Positions 10,120-18,908 of a DNA stretch of 64,000 bases are shown one piece after another. The notes beneath the pieces are model-generated. The model ran no database searches. It was not told the DNA's origin and was given only the letters and a program-made list of their open reading frames with translations. A program made the position numbers and the translations under genes. The stretch's first letter is position 1; each line of letters opens with the position of its first letter. The DNA is from QHXQ01 sp963788965 (GTDB lineage: Bacteria > Acidobacteriota > Blastocatellia > Pyrinomonadales > Pyrinomonadaceae): positions 124,001 through 188,000 of the forward strand of contig CAWBIK010000006.1 in assembly GCA_963788965.1 (NCBI GenBank), in the 5' to 3' direction.

Positions 10120-10275
10120 TCAAGTGTTGGTCGCATCGCGCAGGCACATCTCGGCGAGAAAGCGCGTGCGTAGATCATCGCTCGCCAGCAGGTCGATCAA
10201 CTCCGGGATCGAATGCTTGCTCATCCGCGCCCGTGCGGCCGCGAACGCGCGCCGCTTCCGTGTCGCATCATTCAT
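10120..10275 (-). CDS. short HEAT-like ORF, possibly interrupted by in-frame TGA
   Basis: An ATG five bases after the cyclase stop opens a 51-residue frame containing 'HSIPELIDLLASDDLRTRFL', like one HEAT/ARM repeat. It ends in TGA at 10120-10122. Beyond that stop the same frame continues with VERARAIAEWRAWWQQQ, a pattern often seen at the end of HEAT-repeat proteins in this kind of genome. The gene may therefore be a longer HEAT-like protein broken by a stop or a base error. Confidence 0.4.
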   Translation of the reverse strand: MNDATRKRRAFAAARARMSKHSIPELIDLLASDDLRTRFLAEMCLRDATNT

Positions 10276-10280
10276 CGCGG

Positions 10281-10931
10281 TTAATCAATCGTTCTTAACA
10301 CGGCCCGTGCGGGTGCGCCGTCGCCGCTGCCGCCCGTGAGCTTGAGCGGCAGGCAGATGAGTTCGTAAGGGCCGGGCGCGACGGCGCGCAGGTCCAACCC
10401 TTCGACGATAACGACGCCGCGTGCGAGCAGCGTCATGTGCGTCTCGAACTTGTCGGACTTGAACTGCTCGACCGACAGATAGTCTATGCCAACCAGTTGC
10501 ACGCCGCGCGCGACGAGAGCCTGCGCGCCGTCGGGCGCGATGTAAGTAAAGTCCGTGCGGAACGCGCGCGGCGGCGTGGCGGCCCAGAACTCCGAGTTGC
10601 GCGTCTTAAAAAGCACGCGCGTTGCGCCCTCCGGCACATGCGCCGCGACGTGCCCGGCATCAATCGCGCGCACGTCCGAGTTTACTTCGACGACGTGCGC
10701 CGGCCCGATCAACACGTCGAGCGGCAGAGCGGCGACGGTCGGCGCGTCGGCGATGAAATGCACGGGCGCGTCCACGTGCGTCGCGGTGTGCGCGCCGAAG
10801 CGCAGCAGCGAGACGTTCGCGGCGTCGCCCCGCGCAAGCGCCGCCCAGTCTGTGATCTCGATGCCCGGATCGCCCGGATAAACCGGCGTCTCGTCCGGCG
10901 CGATGGCAACGCTGATGTCGAAGAAGGGCAT
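10281..10931 (-). CDS. cyclase family protein (kynurenine formamidase-like)
   Basis: This 216-residue protein starts MPFFDISVAIAPDETPVYPG. It contains the metal-binding motif of the cyclase/KynB family as HTATHVDAPVHF (residues about 47-58), then GIDYLSVEQF and ICLPLKLTGGSGDGAPAR at the C-terminus. The family uses a divalent metal, usually Zn or Mn, to hydrolyse amides such as N-formylkynurenine, but many members have other substrates and no kynurenine gene is nearby. It is the first gene of the minus-strand run to 8727, and a 16-bp-arm hairpin lies immediately upstream. Confidence 0.85.
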   Translation of the reverse strand: MPFFDISVAIAPDETPVYPGDPGIEITDWAALARGDAANVSLLRFGAHTATHVDAPVHFIADAPTVAALPLDVLIGPAHVVEVNSDVRAIDAGHVAAHVPEGATRVLFKTRNSEFWAATPPRAFRTDFTYIAPDGAQALVARGVQLVGIDYLSVEQFKSDKFETHMTLLARGVVIVEGLDLRAVAPGPYELICLPLKLTGGSGDGAPARAVLRTID

Positions 10932-10957
10932 AGGTTACAAGTCGTGAATCGTGAAGC

Positions 10958-11003
10958 GTAAATCGTGAATAGATAAATCCGATTCTTTCTATTCACGATT
11001 TAC
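10958..11003. repeat. 16-bp perfect inverted repeat, GTGAATC family
   Basis: GTAAATCGTGAATAGA (10958-10973) is the exact reverse complement of TCTATTCACGATTTAC (10988-11003), with a 14-nt loop. Extra GTGAATC copies precede it. Here it lies between divergent genes (cyclase and mqnA), so it is not simply a terminator. Related hairpins occur at 33696-33727 and 35261-35331. Confidence 0.75.
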
Positions 11004-11115
11004 TAATCCGTGACTGTTTTAGCGGAGCATAGCAGGACTGTCAACGGTGTGGCTTGCGGGCATGGTGGCGGTGCGTTAGCATCGAATGAAGTTTTAATGA
11101 TAACGCGGCGAGTCT

Positions 11116-12027
11116 GTGCCGGCGTTGGGCGTGAAGAAGGGGGCAAAGCTTATCGGAGGCATCGATGAAGAGGGCGGCTTGCCGCGTGTCAGTGCGTCGA
11201 GCTATTTGAACAGCGCGCCGCTGATTTGGAGTTTCATTCACGGCTCGCGCCGACGGCAGGTGCGTCTGCTCGCGGACGCCGCGCCCGCCCGCTGCGCCGA
11301 CATGCTCGCACGCGGCACAGTCGAAGCGGCGCTCGTGCCGGTCATCGAATACCAGCGTTTGCCGGAAGCGGTCATCATCTCGGACGCTTGCGTGGGCGCG
11401 CGACGCGCGGTGCGCAGCGTGGTACTGGTTACGCGTTGTGCTGAACTCAAAGATGTGCGGACAATCGCGCTTGATGAATCGTCGCGCACCTCGGCGGCGC
11501 TGGTGCAGATCATCTACCGCGAGTTTCTGGGTCATGCGCCGCAGACCGCGCCGGCCCAACCTGACGTGCAGGCGATGCTTAGCGCACACGATGCCGCACT
11601 CGTCATCGGCGATCCGGCGATGACGTTCGCACGCGCGGGGCTGCACGTACACGATCTTGCTGCCTTGTGGCGCACGCATACGGGCCTCGGTTTCGTCTTC
11701 GCGTTTTGGATGACGCACGCACGGGCTGCGCCTGCGTTGCATGCGGTTGATTTCGCGGCGGCGCGCGATGAAGGACTCGCGCACACGGACGAGATCATCG
11801 CGCGGTACGAACCGGCGTTGGGCCTGCCGCGCGCGGAGTTGTACTCGTACCTGCACGACAACCTCTGCTTCGAGTTGAACGCGGAGATGCGCGCCGGACT
11901 GGAACTATATTTCCGCCTCGCCTACAAGCACGGCCTCGCGCCGCCGCGCGCCCGTTGCAATGGCTCGGAGATTGAAGCGCCCGCCCCCGGTCTGTATGCT
12001 ATGCTTTTGCAGTTTGAGGTTAAATAA
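11116..12027 (+). CDS. mqnA: chorismate dehydratase MqnA (futalosine pathway)
   Basis: The 303-residue protein has the type 2 periplasmic-binding-like fold of MqnA: ASSYLNSAPLIWSF near the N-terminus, 'IALDESSRTSAALVQII' (the conserved D-x-S-R-T-S segment), 'ALVIGDPAM' and a C-terminal 'HDNLCFELNAEMRAGLELYF'. MqnA removes water from chorismate to give 3-(1-carboxyvinyl)oxybenzoate, the entry step of the futalosine route to menaquinone, in the cytoplasm. GTG at 11116 is used; a start nearer the conserved RVSASSYLN is possible. mqnC follows after a small toxin-antitoxin pair, which supports the assignment. Confidence 0.88.
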   Translation: MPALGVKKGAKLIGGIDEEGGLPRVSASSYLNSAPLIWSFIHGSRRRQVRLLADAAPARCADMLARGTVEAALVPVIEYQRLPEAVIISDACVGARRAVRSVVLVTRCAELKDVRTIALDESSRTSAALVQIIYREFLGHAPQTAPAQPDVQAMLSAHDAALVIGDPAMTFARAGLHVHDLAALWRTHTGLGFVFAFWMTHARAAPALHAVDFAAARDEGLAHTDEIIARYEPALGLPRAELYSYLHDNLCFELNAEMRAGLELYFRLAYKHGLAPPRARCNGSEIEAPAPGLYAMLLQFEVK

Positions 12028-12031
12028 CAAG

Positions 12032-12259
12032 ATGCAGCAAGTAAATGTCGAAGAGGCGCAGACGCAGTTGCCTGACTTGATCGAGGCGGCCGTGCGTGGG
12101 GAAGAGGTCTTGATCGCCAAAGACGACCAACACGTAATCAAGCTTGTGCCGATCTCGCAGGTGAAGCCGCGCCCGCAGTTTGGTAGCGCCCAAGAACTGA
12201 TCAGCATGACGGAAGACTTCGATGAACCGTTGGCGGATTTTGCCGAGTATGTGAAATGA
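12032..12259 (+). CDS. Phd/YefM-like antitoxin
   Basis: A 75-residue protein beginning MQQVNVEEAQTQLPDLIEAA, followed by GEEVLIAKDDQHVIKLVPI, the standard N-terminal DNA-binding beta-alpha pattern of Phd/YefM antitoxins. It starts five bases after the mqnA stop. Its stop overlaps the start of the PIN toxin in an ATGA junction, as is usual for these translationally coupled pairs. It should bind and neutralise the toxin and repress its own promoter. Confidence 0.85.
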   Translation: MQQVNVEEAQTQLPDLIEAAVRGEEVLIAKDDQHVIKLVPISQVKPRPQFGSAQELISMTEDFDEPLADFAEYVK

Positions 12260-12641
12260 AACTTCTGTTGGATACGCACGCCTTCCTCTGGTTCATCATG
12301 GGCAGTGCTAAGCTGAGCGCGGCCGCACGTGCCTTGATTGAAGATGCAGCTAATGAAATTTCCTCAGTGCGGCCAGCCTGTGGGAAATGGCGATCAAAGT
12401 AAGCTTAGGGAAGCTCAAGTTAGCAGCACCTTTTGCTGTCCTGCTGCCACAACAATTGAGCTTGAACGGTGTCGAGGTGTTGCATATTCAGTTGGAACAC
12501 GCGGCAACTGTTGCGGCGTTGCCGTTTCATCATCGTGATCCGTTTGATCGCATGCTGATCGCGCAGGCTATAGTTGAACAGATGCCGGTTGTCAGCACCG
12601 ACGCCGCGCGCGATGCTTATGCAATCAGACGATTATGGTGA
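12256..12641 (+). CDS. PIN-domain toxin (VapC-like), one frameshift
   Basis: The frame begins MKLLLDTHAFLWF, the first acidic cluster of PIN nucleases, and later shows AASLWEMAIKVSLGKL and HHRDPFDRMLIAQAI with D-x-x-D, then STDAARDAY. These residues form the Mg-dependent RNase site. The frame breaks at about 12360: adding one T to the TTT of AATTTCCTC gives NEIFLSAASLW, the usual family sequence. The homopolymer context suggests a sequencing indel, though a real inactivating mutation is possible. It is translationally coupled to the antitoxin (ATGA). Confidence 0.8.
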
Positions 12642-12771
12642 TCGCACAGCCGGCTCGTTGCGGCGTATAATTTGCAAGTGAATGAGATTGTCATGGCGCG
12701 CGTCATTAATCCTTTAATCTTTGGGCACGCGGCGCGTGCGCTTGGCAGAATGCGAAATTGAGTTGAGTGCT

Positions 12772-13913
12772 ATGGAGAATATCCAATCGATCTTGGACCG
12801 CGCGTTGGCGGGTGAGCGTTTGACGACTGAAGACTGCGCGGCGCTGCTACAGTCGCATGATGTCGCGCGTATGGGCGTCGCGGCTGACGAGATGCGCAGA
12901 CGTTGGCATGCGGACGATGTGGTGACGTACATCATTGATCGCAACATTAACTATACGAACGTGTGCAACGTCGTCTGCACGTTCTGCGCGTTCTACCGGC
13001 GACCGGGCAAGCCGGACACTTACGTCCGCACGGTCGAAGAGATTTGTCAGAAGATCGACGAGACGATTGCGCTCGGCGGCACGGGCGTGCTGATGCAGGG
13101 CGGCTTGCATCCGGACTTCGGCATCGAGTGGTACGAAGACTTGCTGCGCACGCTGCACGCGAAGTATCCGAAGGTGCAACTGCACTGCTTCTCGCCGCCG
13201 GAGATTCACAACATACATTTGATCTCGAAGTTGTCTTATGAAGATGTGCTGGCGCGGCTGAAGGCGGCGGGGTTGTACAGCTTACCGGGCGGCGGCGCGG
13301 AGATTCTAGACGACGAAGTGCGTGCGCGCGTTTCCACGAAGTGTACGACAGACGAGTGGCTTGGCGTGATGCGTGCGGTGCATCGCGTGGGCTTGCGCTC
13401 GACCGCGACGATGATGTTCGGCATCGGCGACCGCTTGGAGCATCGCGTCCGCCACTTGCAGCGCATACGCGATCTGCAAGACGAGACGGGCGGCTTCACG
13501 GCCTTCATCCCGTGGACGTTCCAACGCGAGAACACGGCCCAGGCCGGCGCATCAAGGAAGAACCGACCGGCATGGACTATCTGAAGATGCTCGCGGTGTC
13601 GCGCCTGTTTCTGGACAACGTGGAGAACTTTCAGTCGTCGTGGTTGACGCAAGGGTTGCGGCTCGGTCAGGTCGCGTTACGCTTTGGCGCGAACGATATG
13701 GGGTCGATCATGATCGAGGAGAACGTCGTCTCGGCCGCGGGCGCGCATAACGAGGCCGACGAAGCGATGCTGCGTTACTTAATCCGCGAGGCCGGCTTCC
13801 GCCCGCAACAACGCGACATTCTTTATCGACACGTCAACCGCGACGAAGCTGGGGCCGGCGACGCAAGCGACTCGGCGCAGTTGCGCGAGTTGACCGTCGC
13901 GTTCGCAGATTAA
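12772..13913 (+). CDS. mqnC: cyclic dehypoxanthinyl futalosine synthase MqnC, one frameshift
   Basis: This is a radical-SAM enzyme with the CxxxCxxC cluster in CNVVCTFCAFYRRPGKPDTY (residues about 63-70). It also shows the ETIALGGTGVLMQGGLHPDF loop, HCFSPPEIHNI, YSLPGGGAEIL and GGFTAFIPWTFQRENT of the MqnC/MqnE group. MqnC cyclises dehypoxanthinyl futalosine, forming the naphthoquinone ring system. The frame is lost near 13540, after the ENT motif, and resumes in the next frame as RRIKEEPTGMDYLKMLAVSR, ending in VAFAD. A single-base indel restores about 380 residues, the normal family length. ATG 12772 is chosen because the upstream extension is unlike the family. Confidence 0.88.
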
Positions 13914-13934
13914 CGCAAGGCAAGAAAATTTTAA

Positions 13935-13999
13935 GAGCCGAGATAAGACCCGGCCCGCTTCTTTATTCAAAGAAGCGGGCCGCGGACTTGTCTCGGCTC
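13935..13999. terminator. strong bidirectional terminator hairpin
   Basis: GAGCCGAGA (13935-13943) pairs with TCTCGGCTC (13991-13999), and inside it CGGCCCGCTTCTTT pairs with AAAGAAGCGGGCCG around an ATTC loop. It lies between mqnC (plus) and the DinB-fold gene (minus), which converge, so it can end transcripts from both sides. A short A/T stretch (AAAATTTTAA) precedes it. Confidence 0.85.
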
Positions 14000-14026
14000 C
14001 TGCATGTTTGTGCCACCTGTCTGTCG

Positions 14027-14555
14027 TCACCAGCCCATGCGTTCGCGTAAGGATGTGATGTGCGCGGTGTGGTGGCGACCGTGCCATGCGTAGAGTGCGA
14101 GTTGCTTGTCGAGTGTGACCGTGCCCCAATCGGGATGACGAAAGGTGCGCGCGCACTGTTCGGGCGTGAGCGCGCGGAATAGATTGGTCCAACGCTCGTG
14201 CAGCGCGTCGAGCAGCGCGAGCGAAGTGTTGATGGGCGTCGCGGGCGTGTCGCCGAGCTTGGCCCACTCCGCTTCATCATAAGTCTTGATCGCGGGTTCA
14301 TCTTCGGTCAGCGCCAGCTTGGCGCGGATGTAGCCGTTCATGTGGCTGTCCGCGACGTGATGCACGGTCTGGCGCACGGTCCAACCGCCTTCGCGGTACG
14401 GCGTGTCGAGTTGTTCGTCGGACAAGTCTGAGACGGCGGCGCGCAGCCGCGCGGGCGCGGGCCGCGATCACCTCGATCAACTGCGCCCGCTCATCGCCGG
14501 TCAAACTATCGTTCGTCATCTGCATCTGACCAATGGGGTAACGTAAGTCGGTCAT
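14027..14555 (-). CDS. DinB-fold BstA/YfiT-like protein, one frameshift
   Basis: The N-terminus, MTDLRYPIGQMQM, and the later GGWTVRQTVHHVADSHMNGY and ALYAWHGRHHTAHITSL are characteristic of the YfiT/BstA branch of the DinB superfamily. The three His residues of those segments form the metal site. Some members transfer bacillithiol to electrophiles, others are uncharacterised metal-dependent hydrolases. The frame changes near 14430: the first 35 or so residues are in one frame and the rest in another. One indel restores about 175 residues. It converges with mqnC across a strong terminator. Confidence 0.8.
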
Positions 14556-14647
14556 CTGATCTCCTGTTTTGAATTAGCCCGAACTTGAACGAGCGCCGAT
14601 GCGAGCAAGGGCGTGACCAATCGATCAGCGGGGCACGGGTTCAATGC

Positions 14648-14929
14648 TTACTGCGGCAGCCAAATCTTTTGCGCCACGATAGTCTCCACACCGGCCGGCA
14701 GCAAAATTGGGGCGTCGGCTTTAGTGAAAAATGCGAAGCCTTTGTGGCTGACCATGTATTGATAGTTGGTCGAGAAAAAACCGCCCTCGGCATAGATCAC
14801 GAGCGGGCGCTCGACCTGCCGCAAGATAGTTTGAAAGGCCACGGGGTCAACCCGCACGACCACGCCGCTGGCTTTGATTGCGTTCGCAAGGGCCGCTGCG
14901 GCCGCGACCGCGCCACCTGCTGCTGCCAT
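14648..14929 (-). CDS. small hypothetical protein
   Basis: A 93-residue frame starts ATG at 14929 with a good ribosome-binding site (AAGGAG, nine bases upstream). The first 22 residues are Ala-rich, then comes 'GVVVRVDPVAFQTILR' and 'YAEGGFFSTNYQYMVSHKG'. The second half resembles small bacterial proteins of unknown function with a beta-rich core. No partner or motif reveals its job. Host-like codon use and the good RBS make it a real gene. Confidence 0.6.
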   Translation of the reverse strand: MAAAGGAVAAAAALANAIKASGVVVRVDPVAFQTILRQVERPLVIYAEGGFFSTNYQYMVSHKGFAFFTKADAPILLPAGVETIVAQKIWLPQ

Positions 14930-15042
14930 AGGTCAATTCTCCTTGTTAACGATACGACGCGAGGCGAGACTGCACGACGCGCATTCTACCGCAACTGTGG
15001 GCCGGCTGTCCGCTCTCAGGTTCGCGTGCGCCGCGCAGAAAC

Positions 15043-17313
15043 TCAATGCCACTTGAAGATGCTGATGATGTCGGAGAAGTCGTCGGTCCATACGTGGCGA
15101 CTTGGATCGCCTTTGAGCGTGCGCCAGCGCGGGTCGCTCGTCAGTGTGCCTAAGTCTTCGGTCTGCCGCGCCATGACGACCCATTGCGACGACTCTTTGC
15201 CTGCGGCTTGATTAGGTTGCGTGTCGTCGCGGACGACGCAGGCGAGGTTGCGGCTGCGCGCGAGGTCGGCGACGACCGGGCGTAGATCAAGACTGCGATT
15301 CGAGATGTGAAAGGCGACGACGCCCGTGGGCGCGAGCTTCGATAGATAGAGGTCGAGCGCCTGCACGGTCATTAAGTGGACGGGGATCGCGTCGGAACTG
15401 AAGGCGTCGAGGACCAGCAGACCGTAAAGCTTATCGGGCGCGTGCGCGAGTTGCAGGCGCGCATCGCCGAGCGTGACGGCGACGGGCGCGTGCGCGCAGT
15501 TGATCAGGTATGTGAAGTATTCGGGCGCACGTGCGACGCCGACGACCGCAGGGTTGATCTCGTAGAACGTCCAACGCTCGCCCGCGCGCGCGTAAGCAGC
15601 GGTCGCGCCCGTGCCGAGGCCGACGATGGCTACATCGGCCGCGGCCGGGCGAGCTTGATAAGCGGCGAAGACCTGACCGAGCGGGCCTTCACGATGATAG
15701 TAAGAGAGTGGCTCGCACTGGCGCGAAAAGTCTGTGTACTGGCGACCGTGGATCGTGCTGCCGTTGTAGAGCCAGTTGAGTTGCGCGCGCTCGTCGTGCG
15801 TGACGCGCAGCACGCCGAAGAAGTTGCGTTCAGCGTGAAGCACGTGCGTGCTTGTCTGTGCGTACAGGACGCTGGCGAGCATGACCGCGCCGAGCGCGAG
15901 CGCGAAGCGTAGCGGCCGGCGGCGGAACTGGTAGGCGACAAGGAGCGGCAGTCCGGTTGTGAGCGCGAGCGCCTGCACGTAGTCGTTGACGTAGCGTTGG
16001 GCGACGAAGGCCAGCGCGAGCGTGAGTAGCAACAGGATGACCGGCCACGCCGCATCGAGCCAACGTGTGCGCGGCTCGCCTTGCGTGTTAGTGCTATCGC
16101 GGTTGGCGCGTGGCAAGAGCAGGCAGGCGAGTAGGATGGCGAGCGGGTATTCGAGGACGGCGTTGAAGAGAGCGGGCGCGACTAGCGCGTTGAAGAGGCC
16201 GCCGAGCGCGCCGCCGAGCGCAAGCCAGAAGAAGAACTCTGCGAGGTGCGTTGCGTGTGGACGGTCGGCGGCGAGCAACGTGTGACAGACAAGCGCGGCG
16301 ACGAACAGATAGACGAGGTGCAAGAGCATAAGGAACGCGGCCGGCTGCGTCGCGCCGGAGAGATAGACGAGCACGACGACGAGTGTGACGCCGGGCAGCA
16401 GTCGTGTGAGCAGGCGCGGGCTAAACAGTTGGCGGCGCGCGAAGACGAAGACAAGCGTGAGCAGATAGAGCGCGAGCGGAACGACCCAGAGCAAGGGCAG
16501 CGAGGCGATGTCAGTCGTGATGAACGTCGTGACGCCGAGCATCAGACTCGACGGCACGAATGCGAGCGCGAGCCAGCGCAAACGGCGACGAAATGAAAGC
16601 GTGCTATTGGTCGTCGTTGGTTGTTCACCGGCCGTTGCGTCAAGAGTGCGCGCGTCGTCGGTCGTTGATTCGTCGCTGTTCGTTATGTTCGTCGTTTGTG
16701 CGCGCCGGAGTGCGAGGGCACAGAGGACGATGAGCAGACCGAGCAAGGCGTAGCCGTAGGCCCAGAGTGTGCTTTGTTGGCTGAGGTTGAAGCGCGGTTC
16801 GAGCAGCGCGGGATAGGCGACGAGTGCGAGTAGGCTGCCGGCGTTCGAGGCCGCATAAAGAAAATAAGGATCGCGCGCGCGCGTGTGGCGCGTTGTGGCG
16901 AACCACTGTTGCAGTAGAGTGCTGTTGGTGGCGAGGACGAAGAAGGGCAAGCCCACTGTGACGAGCAGGCGGCCGATGAGCCAGAAGGCGGGGTTGCCTT
17001 CGGTGGGCACGGAGTTGACGGTCGCGGGCGAGAGAGCGACGGGCAGGCTGATGCAGGCCGCGACGAGCAACAAGAGTTGCGCGCCCGCCTGTTGTTGCGG
17101 CGTGAGCCACTTGGCCGCAGCGAGGGCGTAAGCGTAACCGGCGAGCAGCGTCGTTTGAAAAAAGAGCAGGCAAGTATTCCATACGGCCGGCGTCCCGCCC
17201 AAGAGCGGCAGCAGCATCTTGGCTACCATCGGCTCGACCCAAAAGAGCAGCGTCGCGCTGACGAACAACGTCGCGGCAAAGAGCGGCGTCAGCGCGCGTG
17301 AGCTTGTGGGCAT
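15043..17313 (-). CDS. membrane-fused spermidine-synthase-like protein
   Basis: From ATG 17313 the protein has 756 residues. The first 500 or so hold about 12-14 hydrophobic helices (e.g. LFAATLFVSATLLFWVEPMV, LLGLLIVLCALALR), with the LFWVEPMVAKMLLPLLGG motif often seen in such fusions. The last 250 residues form a spermidine-synthase-type methyltransferase fold: 'VAIVGLGTGATAAYA' (nucleotide-binding loop), FYEINPAVV, LGDARLQL and LLVLDAFSSDAIPVHL. The donor-binding fold is visible; true polyamine synthesis is doubtful for these membrane fusions, whose role is unknown. An extended start at 17454 has no matching character. Confidence 0.85.
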   Translation of the reverse strand: MPTSSRALTPLFAATLFVSATLLFWVEPMVAKMLLPLLGGTPAVWNTCLLFFQTTLLAGYAYALAAAKWLTPQQQAGAQLLLLVAACISLPVALSPATVNSVPTEGNPAFWLIGRLLVTVGLPFFVLATNSTLLQQWFATTRHTRARDPYFLYAASNAGSLLALVAYPALLEPRFNLSQQSTLWAYGYALLGLLIVLCALALRRAQTTNITNSDESTTDDARTLDATAGEQPTTTNSTLSFRRRLRWLALAFVPSSLMLGVTTFITTDIASLPLLWVVPLALYLLTLVFVFARRQLFSPRLLTRLLPGVTLVVVLVYLSGATQPAAFLMLLHLVYLFVAALVCHTLLAADRPHATHLAEFFFWLALGGALGGLFNALVAPALFNAVLEYPLAILLACLLLPRANRDSTNTQGEPRTRWLDAAWPVILLLLTLALAFVAQRYVNDYVQALALTTGLPLLVAYQFRRRPLRFALALGAVMLASVLYAQTSTHVLHAERNFFGVLRVTHDERAQLNWLYNGSTIHGRQYTDFSRQCEPLSYYHREGPLGQVFAAYQARPAAADVAIVGLGTGATAAYARAGERWTFYEINPAVVGVARAPEYFTYLINCAHAPVAVTLGDARLQLAHAPDKLYGLLVLDAFSSDAIPVHLMTVQALDLYLSKLAPTGVVAFHISNRSLDLRPVVADLARSRNLACVVRDDTQPNQAAGKESSQWVVMARQTEDLGTLTSDPRWRTLKGDPSRHVWTDDFSDIISIFKWH

Positions 17314-17441
17314 AGATGCTCGAATAAAGTTTGACCTGCTTGATAGGAATTTTAGACGCAACATGGCGCGCAGGCAGCACGCGCAGGACGCAAAGTGCTG
17401 CTTCGCATCTTGCGCGGCGCGGGCGGTGGAGCCTTGTCGGC

Positions 17442-18412
17442 TTAATCGCTCCAATGGGCCGGCTTGCGGACCCAGCGGTGCGCGCGCAACTTCGTGTGCA
17501 GGTCTTCGGGCAGCGGCCCGTGTCGCTGGCCGTCATGTTGGCGGCGACGTTGGCGCGCTTGCGCATGCCGGGGATGATGGTGCTCACGGTCGGGTTGTTG
17601 AGGATGAAGCGCAGGGCCATTTCGGGCATGGTCATGCCGTCGGGCACGAGCGGCTTAAGCGCGTCGGCGCGTTCGACGCTGGGGATCAAGTTCTCCGGCA
17701 CGAAGTAGATGTTGCGCCAGTCGCCTTCGGGCCACTTGCTCTCTTTGGTGAGCGTGCCGGTGAGCGTGCCTTCGTCGAAGGGCACGCGCGCGATAACGGC
17801 CACGTCCATCTCGGCGCAGGCCGGAAACAACTCGTCCTCCGGGTTCTGATCGAAGATGTTGTAGATGACCTGCACGGCATCGATCAAACCACTACGCACG
17901 GCCTTGACGCCGTTCTGCGGTTGCCAGCGATTGAGACTGAGGCCGATAGCTTGAAACAGTCCTTGCCCGCGCAACTCGTCGAGCTTCTTATACCAGCGGT
18001 CGTCCGCGAGCCAGCCATCGTCCCACGTGTGCAGTTGCATGAGATCGAAGCTATTGAGGCCCGCGTTCTTCAAACTTGCATGGACGAACTGCTCGATGTG
18101 ATCGGGCGGGTAAGTGTCGTCCACTGTGAACTCAGGGCGGGCGGGCCACTTCGAGTTCTTGGGTGGGATTTTGGTCGCGGTGTAGAGTCGCCGCTCCGGG
18201 TGGGCGCGCACCAGTTGACCTAAGAGCGCCTCGCTGCGGCCCTCGCCGTAGCCCCATGCGGTGTCGAAGAAGTTGCAGCCCAACTCGACAGCGTAACGCA
18301 GCGACGCCAACGACTCGTCGTCGTCCGCGCCGCTCCAACCGCCCATGCCCCACATGCCATAGCCGATCTCGCTGACCTGCCAACCAGTCCGCCCGAACTT
18401 GCGATAACGCAT
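17442..18412 (-). CDS. aldo/keto reductase, C-terminal frameshift
   Basis: MRYRKFGRTGWQVSEIGYGM is the classic aldo/keto-reductase opening. It continues with NFFDTAWGYGEGRSE (catalytic Asp/Tyr), a Lys in TATKIPP, DLMQLHTWDDG and 'AVIARVPFDEGTLTG', ending with IIPGMRKRANVAAN, the NADPH-binding end. The enzyme should reduce aldehydes or ketones with NADPH in the cytoplasm. Near 17510 the frame slips; in the next frame it closes as PEDLHTKLRAHRWVRKPAHW and TAA at 17442. That gives about 323 residues, the usual length. Without this correction the frame would run wrongly into the neighbouring gene. Confidence 0.85.
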
Positions 18413-18463
18413 GACCCTGATCCCCCTCGTTTGCTTTTATCAACTCGCGCCGCGCGGCTTCAG

Positions 18464-18766
18464 TTAACCGAACGTCGGCGGCGGCGGTGGCACGGCCGGC
18501 ATTGCCTCGACCGGCGGCACGCTCTTGGCGATCAAAAAGGCCGCGCCCGCGCCGACCGCCGCGCCGATGAGCGCGAGCAGGTAGATGAACCCTTCGCTTG
18601 CGCCGCTCAGCCCGACGATGATGCCGCCCAAAATCGCGCCGCCGACCTCGCAACCGAACCATAGCAGCACTGTCATCAACTTGTACCAGCCCGCCTTGCG
18701 GCCCTTCGCCGAAACGATCTCGCCGACGCGCCGGGTCAGGAAGATAAGCGCAAAAATCTCAAGCAT
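18464..18766 (-). CDS. small membrane protein
   Basis: This 100-residue protein starts at ATG 18766 with an excellent ribosome-binding site (GGAGGT, five bases upstream). It has a hydrophobic start (MLEIFALIFL), a basic segment with KGRKAGWYKL, then two or three helices (VLLWFGCEVGGAILGGIIVG, FIYLLALIGAAVGAGAAFLI) and a Pro-rich tail (VPPPPPTFG). It is a plausible inner-membrane protein of unknown role. Confidence 0.75.
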   Translation of the reverse strand: MLEIFALIFLTRRVGEIVSAKGRKAGWYKLMTVLLWFGCEVGGAILGGIIVGLSGASEGFIYLLALIGAAVGAGAAFLIAKSVPPVEAMPAVPPPPPTFG

Positions 18767-18908
18767 TGTGACCTCCGAAGTGAGTTAAAGTTTTGCCCGC
18801 AGGCGCGAACCCTTTGGCCGCCCGCGCCGTGGCCGGTAAGGCGCGGTAGTTTCATACTTGCGACGGCGCGAAGTCAATACTGCGCCGGCACAAGATCGAA
18901 TTGCCGCC

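Noticed and set aside
12660..12680. TATAAT box before mqnC as a strong promoter
   Set aside because: TATAAT is present at 12666-12671 but no convincing -35 box lies 16-18 bases upstream, so I do not annotate it.
16640..17441. Aldo/keto reductase extended to 590 residues
   Set aside because: The extra part overlaps the spermidine-synthase-like gene and has no family character; a frameshift near 17510 restores the normal C-terminus ending at 17442.
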